Part shown: positions 10,186 through 19,585 of the stretch, piece after piece | How positions within the stretch are numbered: position 1 is the stretch's first letter | Layout: each line of letters begins with the position of its first letter | Origin: Mesostigma viride | Lineage: Eukaryota > Streptophyta > Mesostigmatophyceae > Mesostigmatales > Mesostigmataceae | DNA: 29,052 nt | Assembly (NCBI GenBank): GCA_009746045.1 | Contig: RPFO01000746.1 | Span: forward strand, 1-29,052 | Direction: 5' to 3' | Notes under the pieces: generated by a model | The model's database searches: none | What the model saw: only the letters and a program-made list of their open reading frames with translations | What the model was told of the DNA's origin: nothing | Position numbers and translations under genes: made by a program

Positions 10186-11202
10186 TTACACAATCACTGG
10201 GCAAACGCTATCTGCGAGACCCTGGTTGCCCAGTCGCCTTGCCGTGCTGATGCCCTTGAAAAAAATGCGGCGATTTTCCACCTGGTACGCGGCACCAGCA
10301 TGCACATGTGCTCCATGCCATAAAACAACATCACCAGGATTGAGCATCACCTCAGTTTTTCCCTCCCCCCTCTTGGAGATGTCCCTCTTCCTATAATGGC
10401 GGATACTATTGTCGTACGAAACCCAACGTGTGTCGGGTTGTACAGCGATGATGCAACTTACTGGGAAGTATACCTCCCATGCCAAAACTTCACGTGTAAG
10501 ATCGGAATGGGGCCCTTGTTCTTTGCAGTTAGCCAGGCTTCGGAGCACCAGCAACTCACGTGGCTTAGGCACGTAGGACATGTCCAGCGCAGCATGCAGG
10601 ATCTTGACCGCCAATCCCAAGACGAGCTTCCCAAACGGGCTGTCTTCGTCGATAAGGGCTTGGCTACGTTGCTTTGGAGGGAATGAAAACGTCTTGGTGT
10701 TCTCGTTGTACTTCCGAAAAATTCTGTCAAATTTAGTATCCGGCATGTCTTGCGCAGCATTCAGCATCTGCACGCGTACTTCCTCGCTTACGATGCCTCG
10801 TATGACAGTGTATCCCCTCTCCCTGATATCCGCCGCACACTTCTTTTGTAAAGGGGTTTCGGCAATGTTCCTCTCACGCAATGCCACGTTTTCAATCGCC
10901 TTTTCCCCGGCATTCTTCCGGTTGCCCACACGGTGGTTCTCTTCGGCTTTCAATGCGGCGGGCGTTTTTTTCTTGGCAGGAACCTTCTTGGCCGCCTCCC
11001 GCCTTGCTTTTTGCCTTTCCGCCTGCTGCTTCCTATATGCCAGCAATCCACCAGCCCTCTTGATAGCAGCTTTCTGGTCGATGTCGCGCCACCTGTTTGC
11101 CTTCATGATGTTGGCTTGCATCTTCTTCATGGCTTTGCACGCCTTGGCGACTTCCTGCTCACTTGCCAAGTCGGATTCCAACATTACTACGGAATCCATC
11201 AT
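10186..11202 (-). CDS. 2-oxoglutarate/Fe(II)-dependent dioxygenase
   Basis: An apparent single-exon frame of 338 residues from a tandem ATG (11202, 11199). Residues 15-120 are Lys/Arg/Ala-rich, probably coiled-coil or nucleic-acid-binding. The C-terminal half has the double-stranded beta-helix signature: an H-x-D pair (H232, D234, in EQGPHSD), a distal His in [14 protein letters not shown] (H301), and Arg 311/312 ten residues on, which would bind 2-oxoglutarate. All iron and cosubstrate ligands are thus present and an active enzyme is expected. The substrate is unknown; protein, nucleic acid and small molecules all remain possible. The stop codon overlaps a perfect GTAAGT donor on the minus strand. 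The true transcript may therefore splice across the tetranucleotide satellite, but I found no convincing downstream exon. Array 2 begins 135 bp upstream of the ATG in the same orientation. Confidence 0.8.
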   Translation of the reverse strand: MMDSVVMLESDLASEQEVAKACKAMKKMQANIMKANRWRDIDQKAAIKRAGGLLAYRKQQAERQKARREAAKKVPAKKKTPAALKAEENHRVGNRKNAGEKAIENVALRERNIAETPLQKKCAADIRERGYTVIRGIVSEEVRVQMLNAAQDMPDTKFDRIFRKYNENTKTFSFPPKQRSQALIDEDSPFGKLVLGLAVKILHAALDMSYVPKPRELLVLRSLANCKEQGPHSDLTREVLAWEVYFPVSCIIAVQPDTRWVSYDNSIRHYRKRDISKRGEGKTEVMLNPGDVVLWHGAHVHAGAAYQVENRRIFFKGISTARRLGNQGLADSVCPVIV

Positions 11203-11336
11203 AGACCGGCAAAGAACAACAGGGTTCAAAAGCAACCGATAATATGTAAAGGCTGTATCGATCGGGAGGACTTCCGCCGTGCAGCGACAGCTATACCAAC
11301 CTTGAGGACAACATTGACATTATTAATTTACGAGCT

Positions 11337-11849
11337 GCCAGGACAACAGCGGGTCGCTGCGTGCCTGCCGCCAGAAGGATCGAGGGGGGTGGTACACAAA
11401 TACCGTACAGGTGGTACACAACTGCAGCCAGGACAACAGCGAGTCGCTGCGTACCTGCCGTGGGAAGGAGCGGGGTGGTACACAAATACCGTACAGGTGG
11501 TACACAACTGCAGCCAGGACAACAGCGAGTCGCTGCGTACCTGCCGTGGGAAGGAGCGGGGTGGTACACAAATACCGTACAGGTGGTACACAACTGCAGC
11601 CAGGACAACAGCGAGTCGCTGCGTACCTGCCGTGGGAAGGAGCGGGGTGGTACACAAATACCGTACAGGTGGTACACAACTGCAGCCAGGACCACAGCGA
11701 GTCGCTGCGTACCTGCCGTGGGAAGGAGGGAGGTGGTACACAAAAACCGTACAGGTGGTACACAACTGCAGCCAGGACCACAGCGAGTCGCTGCGTACCT
11801 GCCGTGGGAAGGAGCGGGGTGGTACACAAATACCGTACAGGTGGTACAC
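11337..11849 (-). repeat. Array 2: 86-bp minisatellite, six copies, inverted
   Basis: CGCTGCGT occurs at 11355, 11445, 11531, 11617, 11703 and 11789, so the last five copies are exactly 86 bp apart. It is the reverse complement of the array 1 and array 3 unit, including both GTGTACCACC decamers. The copy nearest the dioxygenase is the most divergent, as expected at an array edge. It lies between the dioxygenase (minus) and the 12069 gene (plus), oriented like the dioxygenase. Confidence 0.95.
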
Positions 11850-12068
11850 GCACTCGATCGATCGGGTGCCATGCTGGCAATTGTAAGATGCATCGTGTAT
11901 GATGTATTTAGGTAGTGGCACGCAAATGCATGGTTGTACAGTGCAGTGACAGCAGTACAGGCAGAGGTAATGAGGTATCAACATCTGTCCCCCCGATCAC
12001 GTGAGCCTGAGGTAATTATTGGATCACGTTAACGGTAATTACCTTGCAGGCAGTACGCAACCGTAGCA

Positions 12069-15000
12069 ATGGCCGCTAAAGATTGTCGATCCGTTTGGGA
12101 GTCACAACAGTATGTATCCGCGATGGAATATGCGCGCAGCAATTTCCACGTGGTGGTAAGTTCCTTCATGAGTATTCACATTGTAGTCTTGCTTGTGATT
12201 CATCGGCGGGTATATGTATCTGATGGGTAACAATGTCCCGTTGGAAGCACCGTGTCGGGTCGCGGGGTGCTGCCGACCAATACATCGATGGTTACTGACT
12301 GTCTTTGATCGCAGTGCTAATGATGGCGCGTGACCATCATAACTGAACGGTCCTGGGTTTGTCGAGCGGTTGCCTGCGTGTGTCTCGCTGTGCGTCTCTG
12401 CCCTTGCACCGCAGGCGCAACAGTATAAGCTGCCCGAGCAATTCGATCAAGCGTCCAAAGGGTGTCAGAGCACATCCAACTGGGAGAGACTGGCGGTATC
12501 AAAGTACATGCTTGACGCATTGCAGGGCCGTCGGGCTACTTTTTGTAAGCATGTCACAGCTGGTAATGAGGCCATGGAGAAGCCCGGAGAGGTGGCGGGG
12601 ACCGAGGAGAGTGATGAGGGCGAGGAAGAGGTTGCGCAGGCGGTCAGCGGTGAGAAGAAGAAGAAGGGGACCGAGGAGAGTGATGAGGGCGAGGAAGAGG
12701 TTGCGCAGGCGGTCAGCGGTGAGAAGAAGAAGAAGAAGAATGGGAAGGAGTCACCGTATTTGGTTGCGGTGAGTTCCCCTTTGCTTCTTCATGTGCTGCA
12801 CGTGTACATGGATGTTTGTATACTACTACGAAGTTAGAGGAAGCATGAACGGCAATGCTGGACATGTGTGGACTGTTCTTCTCATGTGTTGTTGCTGTAA
12901 ACCGTTGCTGTGCTGATTTGTGCATATCCTTGACATGTGTGCAGAGGAGGCAACTAACGCGGGCGGTCCGTTATTGGAGCGGCAAGTGTCTGAAGGAGAT
13001 GCAGGACCCAGTGGGTGCGTGCTCGCAGGCGGCAGCTGTACCTGGAGAAGGGTTGTCGGGAACACCGGGGGATGCACTTGTCCTGGACGCCGCGGCGTTG
13101 TGTCAGATGATCTGCAACCGCGCAGTGGCGTCGTTGCCCCACGTGGCGGCTGCGTTGGTTACTGCGGGGGAGGGCTCCTTCGGGCCGCGCATGCTGGCAC
13201 ACATGGCACTGTCTGCTCAGGTAGGCGACTGTGTGATTGCTTGTTGCATGCAACATGTTGACGACAATCTTTATTTGCATATGGGAACAGCGCGTTGATT
13301 ACTTATTCATATGTGACAGCAAAATGTGGCCTGTGCTTTCTCTCCCTGCTGGTGGATGTAATGTTAGGCACAGCACATGCGAATATCGGCTGTCCTCTTT
13401 GCTGATACTGCATGAATGACTCAATGCGTAACCCGCTTTCTCTCAGCACTGAATCTGTGGCACGAGAGGGGTGAGGGGGGCGGCATCGGACAAGATGCTG
13501 AAGAGATGTAGAATCAAACAGATGGGAGGGGAAGCCAAAGTTACATGTGCAAGGAGACGTGTCCAGGGGGGGGGGGGGGGGGGCAGAGAATTGGAATTGA
13601 GTAGGAGGACAGCCAGATGGTATGGGCAACAGGACGGAAAGAATGTGGGTGTAATGGGGTGCTGGCATGCATGGATGGGTGTAATGGGGTGCTGGCATGC
13701 GTGGATGGGTGTAATGGGGTGCTGGCATGCGTGGATGGGTGTAATGGGGTGCTGGCATGCGTGGATGGGTGTAATGGGGTGCTGGCATGCGTGGATGGTT
13801 GTAATGGGGTGCTGGCATGCATGGATGGGTGTAATGGGGTGCTGGCATGCATGGATGGTTGTAATGGGGTGCTGGCATGCATGGATGGGTGTAATGGGGT
13901 GCTGGCATGCATGGATGGTTGTAATGGGGTGCTGGCATGCGTGGATGGGTGTAATGGGGTGCTGGCATGCGTGGATGGGTGTAATGGGGTGCTGGCATGC
14001 GTGGATGGGTGTAATGGGGTGCTGGCATGCATGGATGGGTGTCATGGGGTGCTGGCATGCATGGATGGTTGTAATGGGGTGCTGGCATGCGTGGATGGGT
14101 GTAATGGGGTGCTGGCATGCGTGGATGGGTGTAATGGGGTGCTGGCATGCGTGGATGGGTGTAATGGGGTGCTGGCATGCATGGATGGGTGTCATGGGGT
14201 GCTGGCATGCATGGATGGTTGTAATGGGGTGCTGGCATGCATGGATGGGTGTAATGGGGTGCTGGCATGCATGGATGGTTGTAATGGGGTGCTGGCATGC
14301 ATGGATGGGTGTAATGGGGTGCTGGCATGCGTGGATGGGTGTAATGGGGTGCTGGCATGCATGGATGGGTGTAATGGAAGAGAATACGCATCCTTTTTGC
14401 CGGGGTCCTTACACCTTTCCCCTAGACTCCTTGTTTTACTTTATTCTGTGGGAACATGCAGCTGGGAGGCATCCACATGCATGGAGTAACGGCTCCACTT
14501 GGGCAGCCAGGACATGCGACCACTGGGCCGCTCCGCGAGGGCCTGGCAACGGAAGGGAGACTGCCGAAGAAGCGGGCCACAGGGCAGCCCCGCGAGGGCC
14601 TGGCAACGGCAGGGGGACTGCCGAAGAAGCGGGCCACAGGGCAGCCCCGCGAGGGCCTGGCAACGGCAGGGGGACTGCCGAAGAAGCGGGCCACAGGGCA
14701 GCCCCGCGAGGGCCTGGCAACGGCAGGGAGACTGACGAAGAAGCAGGCCACAGGGCAGCCGGGGAGGGCGGCACAGAGGCCGGGGGCGGAGGCGGAGGTG
14801 GCGGGGAGGGGGGTGGAGGAGGGAGTTCCAGAGACGATGGCGGAGGAGGGGGAGACGGGGCCGGAGGCGGGGAGGAAGGCGGAGGCGGCGGGGACGGGGG
14901 GGACGAGGGAGTTCTAGAGACGATGGCGGAGGAGGGGGAGACGGGGGCGGAGGCGGGGAGGAAGGCGGAGGCGGCGGGGACGGGGGGGACGAGGGAGTTC

Positions 15001-17139
15001 TAGAGACGATGGCGGAGGAGGGGGAGACGGGGGCGGAGGCGGGGAGGAAGGCGGAGGCGGCGGGGACGGGGGGGACGAGGGAGTTCCAGAGACGAGGGGT
15101 GCGGAGGTGGGGCCGGTGGCGGATGCGGCGGGGAGGAAGGCGGAGGCGGCGGGGAGGGGGGTGGAGGAGGTCGTTCCAGAGACGATGGCGGCGGAGGGGG
15201 ACACGGGGGGGAAGGCGGAGGCGGCGGGGAGGGGGGTGGAGGAGGTCGTTCCCGAGACGATGGCGGCGGAGGGGGACACGGGGGGGAAGGCGGAGGCGGC
15301 GGGGAGGGGGGTGGAGGAGGTCGTTCCCGAGACGATGGCGACGGAGGGGGACACGGGGGGGAAGGCGGAGGCGGCGGGGAGGGGGGTGGGGGAGGGCGTT
15401 CCAGACTCGAGGCATGCGGAGGTGGGGCCGGGGGGAAGGCGGAGGCGGCGGGGAGGGGGTACGTGGAGGTGGTTGAGTTAGGGTCCTCCACCGATGAGGA
15501 GGACCGCGGCACGGTCATTGGGAAGCCAAAAAAGAGGAAGAGGAAGGTGGCTGAAAGTCAGGCATCGACGCCGGCGGCGAAGGAGGTAGTGGCGTCGCCA
15601 GGGCCGCAGACGAGGAGGAGGCGGGCTGCACAGCAGGCTGCGGAGACGTCGAACACGGGGGGGAAGGACGGAGATCCAGACTCGAGGGGTGTGGAGGTGG
15701 GGACGGGGGGCAAGGCGGAGGCGGCGGGTACGGGGGGTGACGAGGAAGTTCCAGAGAGGATGGCGGCGGAGGGGGAGACGGGGGGGAAGGCGGAGGCGCT
15801 GCAGAAGGGGAAGCGTGGTGCGAGGCAGAGAGCGGAGGCGGCGATGAAGGTACTGGTGGTGGTCGATCCTCAGGCGAGTGCGGCGGCAGAGGGGACGGTG
15901 GGGAAGCCGCCAGGGCCAGAGTCGAGTGAGAAGGCAGCGGGGGTGAAGGCGGGAGACTGCGCCGATCTTCCCCTCGACCTTGCTCTGGATGATGATGATG
16001 CAGGGACAGGGCCACAGTCGAGTGAGAAGGCAGCGGGGGTGAAGGCGGGAGACTGCGCCGATCTTCCCGTCGACCTTGCTGGGGATGATGATGATGCAGG
16101 GACTGCCAGCCCTGTGGAGATCGATCGCACCACTGACCCGGCATTTCCGGCAGAGTGTCCTGGTCCCGACGAGGACTGCAGGCACTGCACGGAGAGTGCG
16201 GAACTGTTGAGAAAGCACGGTGAGCACAGGGTGAAGGCTGGCCGGGAGCACACGGGGAAATGGGGGGATAACAGCTGTGCCCCAGACGCTGCCATCGAGT
16301 TTGCCAACGCGGGAGCTGCGGTGGTGTCTGGTGGCGGGGTCGGGCTAGCACAGCTTCTCACGGGTCGAGCGAGGGGTCGCGCCCATGACCCCCAGCGATG
16401 CGAGCTGGGCACGTGCATCATCCGGTGGTTTATCGCTATCGATACAGAGCCGCGCAAGAATTACGAGCGGTGGCAGAAGAGGGTGCACAAAGGATGCGCT
16501 GATGCATTGCAGAAGCCGGTGGGCAAATTCCTGGGTGCTGGGCGCTGCTTGACGACTGTGATGTGGCATCTGCAGGGGTGCGACCTCCGCGAAGTAGGCC
16601 ACACATGTCGCCCCACGGAGGAGCTGCTCGTGAAGCTTCCTATCGACTGCCACATGAAGTGCACGCCATCGCGACGCCATGGTGGACACTCCATCGCCGA
16701 GGCCATCCAGATGGCGCTGACCCAAGGGTGCGGCACCAACGGTAACACGTTGTGCACCCCTGGGTGCGCGGGTTTCCATGAACCCCCTGTACGAGTCTTC
16801 AAGACTGTCCCCTCCATGATCCCGGTCATGGACTTCTTCATGGAGACTCTGCCGGCAAAGACTGCGCACCAACTGCCGGAAGAGATCGTGGTACGCATCA
16901 CGGTGGGGGGCGAAGAGCGTAAAAGGTACGAGGTGACTGCGTGGCTCTGCGCCGTCCTCGTGTATAAAGCGGAGAAGCACTGGCAGCTCCTACGGCGCGC
17001 TGGCAGGGCCGCGGCGTGGCGTGAAGTGGACAGTTTTGTTCACCCCAGGAACACCGTGCCCTTGGAAGGTGCAATTGGCGACAGGGCCAAGGACACGCTA
17101 GCCTGCATGTATATTGTGGCTGAGGCACACCCTGTTTAG
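12069..17139 (+). CDS. Multi-exon gene, repeat-rich protein with C-terminal USP-like peptidase domain
   Basis: Well-supported exons are 12069-12155 (ATG start), 12415-12768 and 12945-13220, all phase 0 with GTAAGT, GTGAGT and GTAGGC donors. A probable exon starts at 13291 (RVDYLFICDSKMW). The last exon starts near 14462 and ends at 17139. N-terminal parts carry acidic and Lys repeats (GTEESDEGEEE twice). The middle is disordered repeat sequence (57-bp and ~86-bp units) with frame breaks, then a basic nuclear-type patch (KKRKRK, 15530-15550) and a doubled SSEKAAGVKAGDCADLP. The last ~300 residues fit the USP (peptidase C19) order: a Cys box GDNSCAPDAAIEF (Cys codon 16276-16278); a helix HSIAEAIQMALTQ followed by Cys pairs; VPSMIPVMDFF; LPEEIVVRI; RYEVTAWLCAVLV; and a His box KHWQLLRR...WREVDSFV (His 16978-16980, Asp 17029-17031), then TLACMYIV. 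Similarity is by pattern only; other papain-like peptidases are possible. The frame breaks may be G-run sequencing errors or decay. Confidence 0.6.
13221..14461 (+). other. Large intron region with minisatellite and one probable small exon
   Basis: It lies between exon 3 (donor GTAGGC after 13220) and the acceptor CATGCAG at 14459-14461. A small exon starting at 13291 after GGGAACAG continues exon 3 in phase 0. Its donor is unclear, with candidates at 13352 and 13358. The rest holds an 18-G run (13566-13583) and the 30-bp minisatellite. Confidence 0.5.
13651..14379 (+). repeat. 30-bp minisatellite, 24 copies, with a duplicated five-unit block
   Basis: The unit is GTAATGGGGTGCTGGCATGC followed by A/G-TGGATGG-G/T-T, strictly 30 bp. 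Variant positions are A or C in the third base, A or G after GCATGC, and G or T before the final T. Units 13921-14070 and 14071-14220 carry the same ordered set of five variants, so a 150-bp block was duplicated recently. The multiple-of-three period keeps frames open, but the array lies in an intron. Confidence 0.95.
14534..14760 (+). repeat. 57-bp coding minisatellite, four copies
   Basis: CGCGAGGGCCTGGCAACGG starts at about 14535, 14590, 14647 and 14704. In the frame set by the 14462 acceptor it encodes a 19-residue unit with REGLATAGG and LPKKRATGQP. The period is a multiple of three, so the frame is kept throughout. Confidence 0.85.
14822..15470 (+). repeat. ~86-bp G-rich coding minisatellite with shifting frame
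   Basis: The repeated peptide ETMAEEGETG...GRKAEAAG appears in frame 2 before 14917, frame 1 before 15003, frame 3 after 15009, frame 2 from 15107 and frame 1 after 15700. The units starting at 14908 and 14994 are 86 bp apart, one base short of 29 codons. A related unit at 15729 has one more base and stays in frame. Runs of five to seven G vary between copies. Confidence 0.85.
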
Positions 17140-17587
17140 GTGTTCACCATGCACGCATGTATCCTGGGCTTCCCGGCTTTGTCTCAATAGCTGCAGCTCC
17201 AGTTTCATCCTGTCATGGCCTGACACTCCAGGCGCCCCAGCTTAGGGGAATACAGCAGTAGTAGTGTAGAATAGATAGACCGTGGCCATGTACATGTATA
17301 CGCCTCCTAGAGGCCCTATCCCAGCTAAGCCACGCGCTTTATTTCATCATGTACATGTGTGCCTATGATGAGCCACACTCCAGACGATGCCTAGCCTTAT
17401 TTAGTAATGTTGTGCCCATGCAGGGAGTCACTCCCTGCTGAGAAGCCATGCCATAGCTCCTGTATAGCCATGATGATCTTCCCCCTCACAGGCATGCTCC
17501 CCCCTTACCCGGGCATAGCGTGATAGACCATGAGGGTGCGGGTGCCCTGGTGCACCTAGAGCAAGTGTTGTTTACATTCCCACCCTT
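17140..17587. other. 3' flank of the USP-like gene, non-coding
   Basis: AT/GC-mixed DNA with many short pyrimidine and ACATGTA motifs. No coding frame, clear poly(A) signal or RNA gene was recognised. Confidence 0.4.
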
Positions 17588-17698
17588 GCAGGAAGTAGCT
17601 TAGAATGTATTATAGGCTCATATGCCCCTTCTCAGGGCTATGTGCTACATATACTCCCAACGGAGTTATGTTCCTAATTAATTAATTAATTAATTAAT
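17588..17698 (+). repeat. Dispersed ~100-bp TTAA-tailed repeat, copy B
   Basis: It runs from TTGCAGGAAGTAGCTTAGAA through CATATGCCCCTTCTCAGGG, GTGCTACATAT and the ACTCCCAACGGAGT hairpin (5-bp stem, CAAC loop) to ATGTTCCT and (AATT)n ending about 17698. It matches copies A and C on the opposite strand along its whole length. Confidence 0.8.
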
Positions 17699-18669
17699 GG
17701 CCTGACAGGAGCATAGGTACAAAACTTGAATCCTGGACACATGTATGGAGTGAGAGATGTATTCCTGGACGAATGCATGATGAACAAGGCCCACATGGAT
17801 CGAGCACACTTGTTGCACACATTGCATTAATGCCCATGCAGCTTTGTCAAGAAGGCTCCACGCCCATGATAATATGTTTTACTACCCAGGGTAAGGATGA
17901 CCCTGCATGGTGTAAAGGAGACAGCCTGGTGTGATTGCATCCCCTATGCATCTGCTGACCTTGGGACTGTTTTAAATATATTGCACCCACACTGTATAGA
18001 TGCCAGGCGGTGCTACTGAGCATTTCAGATGGCAACTGTGACCTGACTAGATCCTTTATACTGAAAGAAGGACGGTTGTATCAGTTCCCCTGTTGTTGTG
18101 TATAGCCATCAAGGATATCATGGTAGCTAGCAGTATATTAAGTGAGACAACTATAATTCTTAGGGTTATTTTGATCCACGAGGGCCCCAGCAGGAGCGAG
18201 TTACTAATTAAGTCTGGGCCGCTGTTTTTAGGCTATATAGTAGTGGACCTACATGTACATATTGACGTCTTGGGGAGACATCCACTATCTTTGTTGGGGA
18301 AAAGAAGTTGTCCGTGACGTACCCACAACAGCCACACGATACTATTCCATGAATTAATTTGTTATGTTCGAAACGTACGTGTTACAAATATTGGAATTAA
18401 TAACATGAAATCATGTAACACATGTGCAGCTGACTAGGGGCATATTAGTTGTCTCACTTCAAATATGGCGTTGGATCACCATGCGTCCATGTCCCAGTTA
18501 ATAGTGTTTTTACTACATTATGTGATACAACCTGTTGGTGATGGGTGTAAACTGCCACCTACTCGATCTGGGTGCCCAAGTGCACATGCACCTCCATGTA
18601 TTCCAGGAAGCACGCTAGACAGGACCCCTAGGGTAGAGAGCTAGGATACAACAGTGTTGGCTTCATGTT
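17699..18669. other. Non-coding stretch, nothing recognised
   Basis: Low-coding-potential DNA with only short open frames of poor composition. No repeat family other than the flanking ones was seen. Confidence 0.4.
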
Positions 18670-19092
18670 GTAGATAGCTTTGACCGGTAGGATTGCGTGT
18701 CCCCATCCATCCATCCATCCATCCATCCATCCCTCCCTCCCTCCTCCCTCCCTCCCTCCCATCCATCCATCCATCCATCCATCCATCCATCCATCCATCC
18801 ATCCATCCATCCATCCATCCATCCCTCCCTCCCTCCCTCCCTCCATCCATCCATCCATCCATCCATCCATCCATCCATCCATCCATCCATCCATCCATCC
18901 ATCCATCCATCCATCCATCCATCCATCCATCCATCCATCCATCCATCCATCCATCCATCCATCCATCCATCCATCCATCCATCCATCCATCCATCCATCC
19001 ATCCATCCATCCATCCATCCAGCCAGCCAGCCAGCCAGCCAGCCATCCAGCCAGCCATCCATCCATCCATCCATCCATCCATCCATCCATCG
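18670..19092 (+). repeat. CATC/CCTC satellite with conserved 5' flank (twin 1)
   Basis: TTGTAGATAGCTTTGACCGG and TAGGATTGCGTG precede about 390 bp of CATC repeats with CCTC and CAGC patches. GGGTTAATGCTCCGTGACTCC follows. The same 5' flank, satellite and 3' flank recur at 19586-19940, so the satellite sits inside a repeated element and did not arise independently. Confidence 0.85.
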
Positions 19093-19100
19093 GGGTTAAT

Positions 19101-19212
19101 GCTCCGTGACTCCGCGACGCGAGCACGAGTTTAATTATATAATTCATTAATGTATTCCAGCAGCAAATTGATTAATTAATTAAACGCGTGCTCGCGTCGC
19201 GGAGTAACGGAG
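19101..19212. repeat. Near-perfect inverted repeat, two ~39-bp arms
   Basis: The arm at 19101-19139 (GCTCCGTGACTCCGCGACGC, GAGCACG, A-GTTTAATTA) pairs with 19174-19212 with about two mismatches and a ~34-bp AT-rich spacer. Each arm is also a TTAA-tailed hairpin unit, so this is two retroposon-like tails arranged head to head. Confidence 0.8.
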
Positions 19213-19244
19213 CACGTGTCTATTAATTAATTAATTAATTAATG
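19213..19244 (+). repeat. CACGTGTCTA-(TTAA)n tail
   Basis: CACGTGTCTATTAATTAATT and further TTAA units follow the right arm of the inverted repeat. It is the same tail as at 461-478 and, on the minus strand, 19432-19462. Confidence 0.6.
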
Positions 19245-19585
19245 TGCACAACAGTTCGTAATTCATTAACTAGCTTATTAATTAATTGGCGTGTCACGAG
19301 TTGAATACAAAATTTAAACTGATGAATTGGCGTCTCCGCATGTGCAGAGGACATGCATGGGGGTGCTAGTCCTCTTTAAGTGATTTGGAAAAAGATGATG
19401 GACATGGCCAAGTGGGCCCATGGTCATGAATTTATTTATTAATTAATAGACACGTGACTGTGCAGGTCATAGAGGCCAACAAGCCCCATGCAGTGGGGAA
19501 GGAACGTGTTTTCACACGAGGGCGGCATGCCAACCAACACCCCTAGGGTCGCGACCATCACAAAGAGAACATAGAACTGTTTTGT

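Noticed and set aside
9054-10396. Open frames of 364-422 codons on both strands (MDGW, REGG or HPSI repeats)
   Set aside because: They are translations of a pure tetranucleotide satellite, open in several frames at once, with no flanking coding sequence.
10186-11202. Assigning the dioxygenase to TET/JBP
   Set aside because: Only the general 2OG-Fe(II) ligands can be seen. No TET/JBP-specific motif was recognised.
11337-11849. CRISPR array
   Set aside because: Units are repeated in full with no unique spacers, and the context is eukaryotic.
3149-11849. CACTA-type terminal inverted repeats for the 8-kb block
   Set aside because: Scattered CACTA and TAGTG pentamers exist but none pair at sensible ends with a 3-bp duplication.
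13303-14391. Long frames with a 10-residue period on both strands
   Set aside because: The 30-bp period keeps any stop-free frame open. The array is bounded by intron signals and probably lies in an intron.
18628-19147. HPSIHPS / MDGW frames
   Set aside because: Same cause: CATC microsatellite, open on both strands.
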